NCBI RefSeq assembly: GCF_000217915.1
Contig: NZ_AFOZ01000047.1
Coordinates: 1 to 64,000, forward strand
Direction of reading: 5' to 3'
From: Shewanella sp. HN-41
GTDB taxonomy: Bacteria; Pseudomonadota; Gammaproteobacteria; Enterobacterales; Shewanellaceae
DNA: 64,000 nucleotides
Shown: piece after piece, positions 55,859-64,000 of the stretch
Numbering within the stretch: the stretch's first letter is position 1
How the letters are laid out: every line of letters begins with the position of its first letter
Made by a program: the position numbers and the translations under genes
The notes under the pieces: generated by a model
Told to the model about the DNA's origin: nothing
The model's database searches: none
The model's input: only the letters and a program-made list of their open reading frames with translations

Positions 55859-57302
55859 TTAATACTTCCAGAAACTCGGATGGAATAACACCGCCACGGT
55901 TAAGATTTCTAAACGACCGAGCAGCATTCCGAGGGACAATGCCCATTTAGCCACATCGGGCAGCGTCGAAAAATTACCCGCAGGACCAATAATCGGGCCT
56001 AAACCTGGCCCCACGTTGGTGACAGCTGTGATAGCACCGGTAAAACTGGTCATGGGATCTAGGCCTGTTAGCACTAAAATCACGGATAACCCCACAATCA
56101 CCATCATAAAAAGCAGCATAAAGGTGATTAGCGAGCGCACAATATCTTCGCTGATGATGCGATTATTATAGCGTTCCCTAAAGATACCATTCGGATGACA
56201 TTGCTGTTTCAACTGTTCGCGCATAATAGCGCCAGCGATTTGAAAACGAAAAATTTTAATTCCGCCAGAGGTTGAGCCAGAGCAGCTGCCGACAAACATT
56301 AAAAATAAGAAAGCGATATTGGCAAACGCCCCCCAAGCTCCGTAATCCGTTAAGCCATAACCTGTGGTTGTCACTACGGAAACGACGTTAAAACTGGATA
56401 AACGCAGTGCATCGAGCAGTTCAATATCGCGGGTTTGCCATAGCCAAAAGCCAATAAAACAAGAGACAAAAGTCAGGAAAAATAAAAAGCCTTTTACTTG
56501 AGCATCGTTCCAAACCTGAAGATCCCTCTGTTGTATGGTTTGTACAAACATCAGTAGCGGCAAACCGCCCGCCGCCATAAAGAAGATTCCAACCCAGTGG
56601 GCCGAGTTTGAGAAAGCCGCCATAGAGCTGTCAGAGGTGGAGTAACCACCTGTCGATAGGGTCGTCATGGCGTGGTTGATCGCCTGAAACCAAGTCATGC
56701 CTGCAAGGTGATAGGCAAGGCAGCAGGCAGCCGTGAGCAAAACATAAAATAAAAAACAGGTGTTTAGCCATGCTTTGGGTGCGAGGTACTGCTTTATCAC
56801 TCCAATCGGAGGACTCTGTACGGAATAATCGCATCCCACCGACGTTTAAGAAGGGGAGAATCGCTACCGCCATCACGATAAAGCCAATCCCACCTAGCCA
56901 TTGCAATAAAGAACGCCAGATCAAGATACTGTGATCCATAGTATCTAAGCCTGAGAGGACTGTAGAGCCGGTTGTGGTAATACCGGACATGGTCTCGAAA
57001 AAGGCGTCCGTATAACCAATACCGTGATACAAGGTAAAAGGCATAGCGGCAAATAGACTCACAATCAACCAGGTTAGGCTGGTTAGCAAAAACATATCGC
57101 GAATATTGAGGTGGATAGTTTTGCTTTGGCCGTTATGCAGACAGAGGCTGGCGCAAATTCCTGTTGCCAAGGCTGATAGCATGAATGACCCCACTGTCTC
57201 TTCACCATTGAAAACGGCGACGAGGAGTGGAGCAAACATAAAGGCTGTTAACATCGATAGAAACAGCCCCAAAATAAATAATAGTGGTCTAAAGTTCAGC
57301 AT
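55859..57302 (-). pseudogene. trkH: Second TrkH potassium transporter subunit, interrupted by a one-base frameshift
   Basis: Residues from MLNFRPLLFILGLF through the first filter TTTGSTVLSG to VPRTQSMAKHLFFI are in one frame. The remainder (YVLLTAACCLAYHLAGM onward, with STGGYS, TTTGYG and NVGPGLG filters) is in another. The switch is at a run of four A on the plus strand (56746-56749); three would restore LFFIYVLLTAACC and a normal protein of 480 residues. Both parts are well conserved. It lies 11 bp downstream of trkA, so trkA-trkH2 would form a Trk unit. As written, only the first half plus an aberrant tail would be made. Confidence 0.9.
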
Positions 57303-57313
57303 AAGATGATGAC

Positions 57314-58723
57314 TTAGAAGAAGAAGGCGCTAGGTTGGAAAAGTTTTTCGACTTCGCCGACAAACTTTTTGTTCACGAGGAACAGAATCACGTGGTCCCC
57401 TTGTTCTATGACTGTCTTATCGTGGGCCATTAACACTTCTTCATTACGCACTATGGCACCTATGGTCGTCCCTGGTGGTAATTTAATCTCTCCAATCGCC
57501 TTACCCACCACCTTAGAAGTGCTGGAGTCCCCATGGGCAATGGCTTCAATCGCCTCGGCGGCACCACGACGTAGGGAGTAAACGTTACAGATATCTCCCT
57601 GACGTATATGGGTCAATAGGGCTGAAATCGTCGCCTGCTGGGGTGATATCGCGATATCGATATTGGCTTCTTGGACTATATCCACATAGGCTTCGCGCTG
57701 GATCAGCACCATGACCTTTTTTGCGCCCATACGCTTTGCCAGCAGCGCCGACATAATATTGGCTTCATCGTCGTTAGTAACCGCAATAAACACGTCGGTT
57801 TGGTCGATATGTTCTTCGAGGAGCAGCTCCTGATCCGAAGCGTCACCGCAAAATACTGTCGTGTTTTCAAGCTGCTCCGAGAGGGATTCTGCTCGCTCAA
57901 ACTTATGCTCTATAAGCTTGACTGAATGAGTGCGCTCGAGGCGCTTAGCGAGGCCTAAACCTATATTGCCACCACCGGCGATCATAATGTTGCGATAGGA
58001 ATTATCCAGCTTTTGCATCTCACTCATCACAGCGCGAATATGGCGGCTGTCGGCGACGAAGAAGACTTCATCATCGGCCTCGATGATGGTGGTACCGCGC
58101 GGCATGATAGGGCGACCTTGACGGAAAATAGCCGCCACCCGGGTATCAATATTCGGCATATGCTCGCGCAGTGCCGCTAATGCATTTCCCACCAGTGGGC
58201 CACCATAATAGGCGCGCACGGCAACCAGACTTAGGCGGCCCTCGGCAAATTCGAGCACTTGCAGTGCGCCCGGATATTCAACCAGACGTTGAATGTAAGC
58301 GGTCACTAACTGCTCGGGGGCAATTAATTCATCGATGACAAAACCGCCGCGGGGGCGACCATCGCTGTTTTTGGTCTCGCTGTCGATAAAAAGCTTATCG
58401 CGCAATGCCAGATAGGGTTCAGAGCGGATTCGGGCGATTTTAGTGGGAGTGCCAAAGAGACTGTAGGCCATTTGGCAGGCGACCATGTTACATTCATCGC
58501 TGTTGGTTACAGCAATCAGCATGTCGGCATCTTCGGCGCCCGCTTCCTTTAGTACATCGGGGTGGGCACCATGTCCCGCCACGACACGAAGGTCATATTT
58601 ATCCTGCAGGGCGCGTAATCTGGATTTGTCGCTATCGACTATGGTGATGTCATTGTTCTCACCGACCAAATTCTCGGCCAAAGTTCCCCCAACTTGACCC
58701 GCACCTAATATGATAATTTTCAT
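57314..58723 (-). CDS. trkA: Trk potassium uptake regulator TrkA
   Basis: TrkA is the cytosolic NAD(H)/ATP-binding gating ring of the Trk system. The 469-residue protein has two RCK_N domains ([15 protein letters not shown] at residue 4 and [16 protein letters not shown] at about 235), each followed by an RCK_C domain. E. coli has the same order def-fmt-rsmB-trkA. It lies 15 bp after rsmB. Confidence 0.96.
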   Translation of the reverse strand: MKIIILGAGQVGGTLAENLVGENNDITIVDSDKSRLRALQDKYDLRVVAGHGAHPDVLKEAGAEDADMLIAVTNSDECNMVACQMAYSLFGTPTKIARIRSEPYLALRDKLFIDSETKNSDGRPRGGFVIDELIAPEQLVTAYIQRLVEYPGALQVLEFAEGRLSLVAVRAYYGGPLVGNALAALREHMPNIDTRVAAIFRQGRPIMPRGTTIIEADDEVFFVADSRHIRAVMSEMQKLDNSYRNIMIAGGGNIGLGLAKRLERTHSVKLIEHKFERAESLSEQLENTTVFCGDASDQELLLEEHIDQTDVFIAVTNDDEANIMSALLAKRMGAKKVMVLIQREAYVDIVQEANIDIAISPQQATISALLTHIRQGDICNVYSLRRGAAEAIEAIAHGDSSTSKVVGKAIGEIKLPPGTTIGAIVRNEEVLMAHDKTVIEQGDHVILFLVNKKFVGEVEKLFQPSAFFF

Positions 58724-58738
58724 GGCCTTACTTACTTC

Positions 58739-60028
58739 CTAATGGGTCGCTTTCAATAAACGGGCGTAATAAAACCCATCCATATTGTCTTGTCCCGGCG
58801 TGATTTGCCAACCAATATCTTGGGTTGAAGCCTGCTGGGTGAGTGTGTCTAGCTTAGCATCAGCGGTTCTGGCCAAAAATGCATTGATTTGGTCGCGGTT
58901 TTCCTGCGGTAAAATCGAACAAGTGGCATAAAGAAGCGTGCCGCCAGGCTTTAGCCACTTCCAGCAATGATCGAGAATTTGCTGTTGCAGTTCGGCGAGT
59001 TCTTCTATGTCATGATTTTTACGTAACCACTTAATATCAGGATGACGACGGATCACGCCTGTGGCCGAACAGGGTGCGTCCAGTAAGATACGATCAAATT
59101 GCTCACCATGCCACCATGAGTCAATATTGGCCGCATCACCATGGATAAGTTTTGCCGTTAATGACAATCGGTCAAGGTTCTGTTGCACACGCTCGAGACG
59201 TTTTGCATCGAAATCGACGGCAACCAGTTTGATGCTTGGCTCTAGCTCAAGTAGATGACAGCTTTTGCCTCCGGGGGCTGCGCAGGCATCGAGGATCAAC
59301 TCATTAGCTTTAGGTGCAAGCAGGGTTGCTGCCCACTGGGCAGCACCATCTTGTACCGATGCTGCACCTTCATGGAAGCGCGGCAGTGTGGCTACATCCT
59401 TTGGATGAGCCAGCAGAATGGCATCATCACTCAATCCGGCACTGGCTTCTATCTCAAGCTCACTCAGGGCTGCAAGGTATTCGTCGCGGCTTTGGGAAAG
59501 GCGATTATTGCGTAGCCACATCGGCGGGCGCTCATGGCTCTGTTGGATTATCTCTTGCCAATTATCGGGATAGGCGGCTTTTAAGCGCTTAATTAACCAG
59601 CCAGGCGTGTTGTAGCTTAAGGTTTCCGACTCGGTACTTAGCGGGGTTAATTGACGCTGAATATTACGTAGCACGCCGTTAACTACTTTGACCATGCCTT
59701 CAAATTTTAACTGGCGGCAGGCCTCGGCGGTTTCTGAAATCGCGGCATGGCTAGGGATGCGGGTGAAGTACAACTGGTAACAGCCCACAATTAATAGCTG
59801 ATGAATGATCCGCTGTTTGCCTTTCAATGGCTTTGCGAGGCACTCACTGATGCGTTTTTCTATTTGTGGTAGGGTGCGCATTACGCCGTAGCAAAGTTCG
59901 GCGAGCAGGGCCTTATCTTTGCCGCTGGTAAGGTGTTTTTGCTGTTCGGGTAGGGCGACCGAGAGTGACACGCCCTTTTCCAATACCTCGAAGATGGCTT
60001 TCGCCGCCAGCGCGCGCAAGTTCATCAT
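58739..60028 (-). CDS. rsmB: 16S rRNA m5C967 methyltransferase
   Basis: RsmB (Sun/Fmu) methylates C967 of 16S rRNA. An N-terminal NusB-like domain (residues 1-130) precedes the methyltransferase domain with LDACAAPGGKSCHLLEL, DAPCSATGVIRRHPDIKW and the catalytic Cys motif YATCS. The ATG (60028) overlaps the fmt stop in TAATG, so translation is coupled. 429 residues is normal. Confidence 0.96.
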   Translation of the reverse strand: MMNLRALAAKAIFEVLEKGVSLSVALPEQQKHLTSGKDKALLAELCYGVMRTLPQIEKRISECLAKPLKGKQRIIHQLLIVGCYQLYFTRIPSHAAISETAEACRQLKFEGMVKVVNGVLRNIQRQLTPLSTESETLSYNTPGWLIKRLKAAYPDNWQEIIQQSHERPPMWLRNNRLSQSRDEYLAALSELEIEASAGLSDDAILLAHPKDVATLPRFHEGAASVQDGAAQWAATLLAPKANELILDACAAPGGKSCHLLELEPSIKLVAVDFDAKRLERVQQNLDRLSLTAKLIHGDAANIDSWWHGEQFDRILLDAPCSATGVIRRHPDIKWLRKNHDIEELAELQQQILDHCWKWLKPGGTLLYATCSILPQENRDQINAFLARTADAKLDTLTQQASTQDIGWQITPGQDNMDGFYYARLLKATH

Positions 60029-60984
60029 TATTGTGCCTCGCAGTTTAGGCGAGTATTAGGACTAAACCACTCGCTGCGAGCATTGAGAATATCGGCAACA
60101 TTCAGTGGTTTTTTCCCTGGGAGTTGCATACTGAGTAAGCTTAACACCCCATCCCCGGTAGCGACTTCAATGCCTTTTTTACTGGCGCTGATAATCGTGC
60201 CTGGCGCAGCATTGCTGGTGGTCGTACTGACTTGAGTCTGCCACACTTTAATCGTATTACCTTGGTGCTCAAAATAGCTCACAGGCCAAGGATTAAAGGC
60301 GCGCACTTCTTGCCATAGTTGCTTAGCGGATTTATTCCAGTCGAGTCTGGCTTCTTCTTTGCTGAGTTTTTCTGCGTAGTTCGCTAGGGCTTCATCTTGC
60401 TTTTCAGCGGCTAAGGTGCCGTTTGCTAAACCTTCAAGGGCCTGTAATAGGGCGACGGGACCTTGCTCTGCGAGTTTTTCATAAAGGCTGGCCGAAGTGT
60501 CATCATCTTCAATCGGTAGCGTCGTTTTGAGCAGCATGTCGCCCGTGTCTAGGCCTACATCCATCTGCATAATGGTCACACCCGTTTCTTTATCGCCCGC
60601 CCAGAGTGCACGCTGGATCGGTGCCGCTCCTCGCCAGCGTGGCAAAATTGAACCATGCACGTTGATACAACCTAAACGCGGTGTATCTAGGACGACTTTA
60701 GGCAGGATCAGACCATAGGCGACGACTACCATGATATCGGCATTGAGTGCGGCGAGTTCCTGTTGTGCAGGTTCTTTGCGAAGTGAACCTGGTTGGTAAA
60801 CTTGAATATTATTGGCGAGCGCGAGTTCTTTTACTGGACTGGCGGTCAGTTTCTTGCCGCGCCCAGCGGGTCTATCGGGCTGAGTGTAAACGCCAATCAC
60901 ATTATGGTGTGAGTCGAGCAGCGCCTGTAAATGGCGAGCGGCAAAATCCGGTGTTCCGGCAAAGATGATGTTGAGTGGTTTCAA
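60028..60984 (-). CDS. fmt: Methionyl-tRNA formyltransferase
   Basis: Fmt formylates initiator Met-tRNA using 10-formyl-tetrahydrofolate. The 318-residue protein has the catalytic segment [17 protein letters not shown], with the Asn, His and Asp triad completed by [12 protein letters not shown], and a C-terminal OB domain. It lies 8 bp after def. Confidence 0.97.
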   Translation of the reverse strand: MKPLNIIFAGTPDFAARHLQALLDSHHNVIGVYTQPDRPAGRGKKLTASPVKELALANNIQVYQPGSLRKEPAQQELAALNADIMVVVAYGLILPKVVLDTPRLGCINVHGSILPRWRGAAPIQRALWAGDKETGVTIMQMDVGLDTGDMLLKTTLPIEDDDTSASLYEKLAEQGPVALLQALEGLANGTLAAEKQDEALANYAEKLSKEEARLDWNKSAKQLWQEVRAFNPWPVSYFEHQGNTIKVWQTQVSTTTSNAAPGTIISASKKGIEVATGDGVLSLLSMQLPGKKPLNVADILNARSEWFSPNTRLNCEAQ

Positions 60985-60992
60985 ATCTGATC

Positions 60993-61505
60993 CTATGCTT
61001 CTTTGGCGTCCAATCGGGCCGCTTTTTCAAGTTTCTGTTTGATCCGTTGACGCTTTAAAGGCGACAGGTAATCGACAAACAATTTGCCTTTCAGGTGATC
61101 CATTTCATGTTGGATACAAATGGCAAACAGCTCATTGGCTTCAACTGTAAATTCGTTACCATTTCTATCTAAGGCTTTGACTGTGACAAACTCTGCGCGA
61201 TCGACCTTGGCATAAATCCCTGGGACAGATAGACAGCCTTCTTCATTACAAAAATCACCACTACTGGCAATAATTTCAGGGTTGATAAATACCTTCGAAC
61301 GTTCAACATCATCTTGTAAATCGATGACGATCAGTTGTTTATGGTAATCGACTTGAGTTGCAGCCAGACCAATACCTTTTTCTTGGTACATGGTCTCGAA
61401 CATATCATCGATTTGAGTTTGCAGCTCAGCATTAAACTCTGTGATAGGTTTTGCTTGGGTTCGCAATCTTTCATCGGGAAAGCGTAAAACTTTTAACAGT
61501 GCCAT
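60993..61505 (-). CDS. def: Peptide deformylase
   Basis: Def removes the formyl group from nascent N-termini. Motif 1 GIGLAATQ, motif 2 EEGCLSVPG and motif 3 QHEMDHLKG supply the Cys and two His metal ligands. The frame is open to 61532, but the ATG at 61505 ([15 protein letters not shown]) gives 170 residues and matches the family. It is first in def-fmt-rsmB-trkA-trkH2 and divergent from the LysM gene. Confidence 0.97.
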   Translation of the reverse strand: MALLKVLRFPDERLRTQAKPITEFNAELQTQIDDMFETMYQEKGIGLAATQVDYHKQLIVIDLQDDVERSKVFINPEIIASSGDFCNEEGCLSVPGIYAKVDRAEFVTVKALDRNGNEFTVEANELFAICIQHEMDHLKGKLFVDYLSPLKRQRIKQKLEKAARLDAKEA

Positions 61506-61643
61506 ACTTAAAACTCTTAACAAGTCTGTCAAATCTCAGCCAGTTGGTTATACTGACTGAGGCTAATGGGTTAATTTTAATCTTTAGTGCCTATCAATAA
61601 CAGTAAAAGCTCGATTTAAGAGCCAAACAACATGGACCGCACC

Positions 61644-62756
61644 ATGAAACGGTTAATTTTACTCGCGTTAATGACATTCAATTGCACGTTTGTTTCCGCA
61701 GATACCCTTACGCTTAAAGCGGGGCATCCCGAGTCATATGTGGTAAAAAAGGGCGATACCCTTTGGGATATTTCAGCGACTTTTTTAAATGATCCGTGGA
61801 AATGGCCGCGTCTATGGGATGTTAATCCACAGATCGCAAACCCCCACCTTATTTATCCCGGCGACCAGCTCACCTTAGTCTTTATCGACGGTCAACCCAG
61901 ATTAGTGCGTAATGGCTCCAATGAAGGTAAACCCCATATCAGAAAGAGTCCTGAGGGTCGTATCATTGCCAAAAATGATGCTGTGCCCGCCGTTGATCTG
62001 GCTCTGATTGAGAACTATCTGGTTCAAAATCGAGTGGTTGATTCGCAGTGGCTCGCCGCACAACCTATGGTGCTCGCGGGTGAAAGCCCTTCACGTCACC
62101 ATGTATTGGGTGATGTGATTTATATCGACAGCGAATTACCTTTAAATAAAAAATACGGCGTCTATGAACATGGTCGTGAATTTTTCAATAAGGAAACCGG
62201 TGAAGCCTTAGGGCAGGAAGCGATTCTAGCATCAACTGGTCAAGTTATTGAGTCTGGTAAGGTTTCTAAAATTAAACTGCTGAGTAATTACCGTGAGACT
62301 AAGGCCGGTTTTAGAGTTCTGCCGATGGAAGATGATTCTTTAATGTCTGCCTATTTCACCCCTAAACCCGCGGATTTAAAGACACCTGCTACAGTGTTAG
62401 CCATTGAGTCTAGAATGCGGGAAGCGGGTAAGCTGAATGTCGTGTACTTAGATAAAGGTAAACAGGATGGCGTTGATCCTGGTGAAGTGTTCTCTATTTA
62501 CCGTGATGGTGAAGAGATAGTTATCAGCCATGATGGCTTACCCGTACCCGCCATCGAACGTACGGCCTATGACAATATTGTCGCATCGATTTCATCGGAT
62601 CGAGCGATAAAAATGCCTGATATCTACCATGGCAGCCTGCTCGTTTTTAAAGTGTTTGATAAGGCAAGCTTAGGATTAATTGTCGCTAATGAACGTCCAG
62701 TTCGGGTTGACGATAAGCTAGTAGCTCCCGACTCTTTAGCCTATAGAGGTCAATAA
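61644..62756 (+). CDS. LysM domain protein, exported, next to def and dprA
   Basis: The 370-residue product (ATG at 61644, MKRLILLALM) has a signal peptide ending near FVSA-DTLT. One LysM domain follows (about residues 30-78: YVVKKGDTLWDISATFLNDP, then NPHLIYPGDQLTL). The longer C-terminal part contains no enzyme motif I recognise. LysM binds peptidoglycan, so a cell-wall-associated role is likely. The def/LysM/dprA neighbourhood is conserved in many gammaproteobacteria. An in-frame ATG lies 12 bp earlier (61632). Confidence 0.88.
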   Translation: MKRLILLALMTFNCTFVSADTLTLKAGHPESYVVKKGDTLWDISATFLNDPWKWPRLWDVNPQIANPHLIYPGDQLTLVFIDGQPRLVRNGSNEGKPHIRKSPEGRIIAKNDAVPAVDLALIENYLVQNRVVDSQWLAAQPMVLAGESPSRHHVLGDVIYIDSELPLNKKYGVYEHGREFFNKETGEALGQEAILASTGQVIESGKVSKIKLLSNYRETKAGFRVLPMEDDSLMSAYFTPKPADLKTPATVLAIESRMREAGKLNVVYLDKGKQDGVDPGEVFSIYRDGEEIVISHDGLPVPAIERTAYDNIVASISSDRAIKMPDIYHGSLLVFKVFDKASLGLIVANERPVRVDDKLVAPDSLAYRGQ

Positions 62757-62767
62757 TTTCTGCACAC

Positions 62768-63862
62768 TTGGTCGATTGGTTAGTTGTTAGTGCTGTATCT
62801 GGGCTTGGACCCGCTCAGATCCAACAATTATTAAAACACATGGATGTGGACGATCTCAGGCAGAGGTTAGAGCATGAAAGACAAGCCCTACCTTTATCGG
62901 ATCAACGGCTCCATAGCCTTGTTATTGATTATCAAAAAGTGGATCTTGCCCTTGAGTGGCAACAGCAGTCTGAGTTCAATCATTTAATTTGTTTCTCCGA
63001 TCCCCTTTATCCTCCCTTACTAAAACAATTGTCCGATCCACCTACAGTGCTATTTGTTAAAGGATGCTCAGAGGCATTGGTTTTACCTTATCTCGCCATT
63101 GTCGGGAGTCGAAATGCTTCGCCTGGTGGTTTGCAGGTGGCTTATCAATTAGCGAGTGAAATGTCCGCCCTTGGGTTTGGCATTTGTAGTGGTATGGCAA
63201 TGGGGATTGATGGTGCCGCCCATAAGGCCTGTGTCGATCAGAGTCGAAGGACGATTGCTATACTGGGAACCGGTATTGATACTATTTATCCCCGTAGACA
63301 TCGACAGCTTTATGAGAATATTCAGCAGCAAGGCTGTATACTCAGCGAGTTTTGGCCGGATGTTGGGCCGTTTGCGGGGAATTTCCCGAAACGGAATCGC
63401 ATTATTAGCGGTCTTTCTCTCGGTACGCTAGTGGTAGAGGCCTGCCGAAAAAGTGGTTCCTTGATCACTGCCAGACTGGCAATGGAACAAGGGCGTGAGG
63501 TGTTTGCCGTTCCCGGTTCTATTCTTGGTGGCTATCATCAAGGTTGCCATGATTTATTGCGTGATGGCGCAAAACTTGTGGAAACCGCGGCCGATATAGT
63601 AGATGAGTTGGCAAGTTTGACCGCTTTCCACCTTGAAGAATTGGAGTTATGCCACCATATACAGCTACAGCAAGGTGAGATTTGTCATTTGCCATTTTCG
63701 TCGCTGTTAGCTAGTGTAGGTTATGAGGCTACAACAATTGATGCTGTAGTTGAACATAGTGGAAAAACGATAGATCTGGTGTTAGAACAAATGCTTGAAC
63801 TTGAGTTGCAAGGTTGGGTTGTTGCAGTACCCGGTGGTTACGTCAGAGTAAAGAGGAGCTAG
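62768..63862 (+). CDS. dprA: DNA processing protein DprA (Smf)
   Basis: DprA binds single-stranded DNA and loads RecA during natural transformation. The protein has an N-terminal SAM-like domain ([15 protein letters not shown]). A Rossmann-like core carries [46 protein letters not shown] and [19 protein letters not shown], and a winged-helix C-terminal domain follows. The start is uncertain: TTG at 62768 has no near ribosome-binding site, and ATT upstream is a poor alternative. About 364 residues is normal. Confidence 0.92.
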
Positions 63863-63864
63863 CC

Positions 63865-64000
63865 ATGTTTGATATCCTCATGTATCTATTTGAAAACTAT
63901 GTTCACAGTGAAGTTGAACTATTAGTGGATGAAGACGAGTTAACCAAGGAACTCACTCGTGCTGGTTTCCACCAGTCCGAAATTTTAAAAGCGTTAACTT
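63865..64000 (+). CDS. smg: Smg (DUF494) protein, 5' part only
   Basis: The frame opens at ATG 63865 with AGAGGAGC just upstream. It begins [18 protein letters not shown] and continues [17 protein letters not shown], matching Smg/DUF494, which follows dprA in many proteobacteria. The gene runs off the right edge after 45 codons. Function unknown. Confidence 0.9.

Overview
The window is a housekeeping chromosomal segment of a gammaproteobacterium, almost certainly a Shewanella close to S. oneidensis. Three observations support this. The gene order is rrn-ccoG-menB-glmS-glmU-atp-parAB-rsmG-mnmG-oriC-mioC-(POT transporter)-mnmE-yidC-yidD-rnpA-rpmH-dnaA-dnaN-recF-gyrB-glyS-glyQ-tag-fadAB-pepQ-yigZ-trkH-hemG-trkA-rsmB-fmt-def-dprA-smg. 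The POT transporter matches, from memory, the structurally solved S. oneidensis PepT_So. The rRNA leader, the oriC layout and the pepQ-yigZ-trkH-hemG order are typical of enteric relatives. It contains the chromosome replication origin and the partition locus. I see no prophage, insertion sequence, CRISPR array, tRNA gene or accessory island.

Layout: 1-580 holds the leader, boxA and tandem promoters of an rRNA operon whose 16S gene lies just off the left edge on the minus strand. 580-10500 carries ccoG, menB, a DUF2061 membrane protein behind a Fur-box-like site, glmS with a DeoR-type regulator, a TonB siderophore receptor and glmU. 10700-17760 is the complete F1Fo ATP synthase operon atpIBEFHAGDC. 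17860-22240 is parAB-rsmG-mnmG. 22280-22680 is oriC: an AT-rich unwinding region, DnaA boxes and 19 GATC sites, in the same orientation as E. coli gidA-oriC-mioC. 22680-35400 holds mioC, the peptide transporter, mnmE-yidC-yidD-rnpA-rpmH, and dnaA-dnaN-recF-gyrB behind a second GATC-dense region. 35400-46800 has a GST, an HDOD protein, glyQS, tag, a large periplasmic amidohydrolase, a MOSC protein, a TusA-like protein and a globin-coupled diguanylate cyclase. 47000-64000 has fadBA, pepQ-yigZ-trkH-hemG, an ArsR regulator with a second hemG, then trkH2-trkA-rsmB-fmt-def, a LysM protein, dprA and the start of smg.

How it works together: origin firing (oriC, DnaA, MioC), replication (DnaN, RecF, GyrB) and origin segregation (ParA, ParB, parS) are packed within about 25 kb. 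Three perfect parS palindromes (41183, 42521, 45583) and one near-match inside recF (32917) lie on one side of oriC. One of the perfect sites forms the stem of the tag terminator. The genes left of oriC (parAB, atp, glm, rrn) are transcribed away from the origin. The right side is mixed, with dnaA-gyrB pointing away and yidC, glyQS, fadBA and def-trkA pointing toward it.

Most notable anomaly: three conserved genes (parB, the MOSC gene and the second trkH) are each broken by a single-base length change in a short homopolymer, although both halves remain fully conserved. This looks more like sequence error or very recent indels than old pseudogenes. I found no clearly novel biological system. 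The most interesting biology is the parS/terminator dual element, the paired trkH-hemG duplication with a putative sulfide-type ArsR sensor, and the regulatory DNA around oriC and dnaA.
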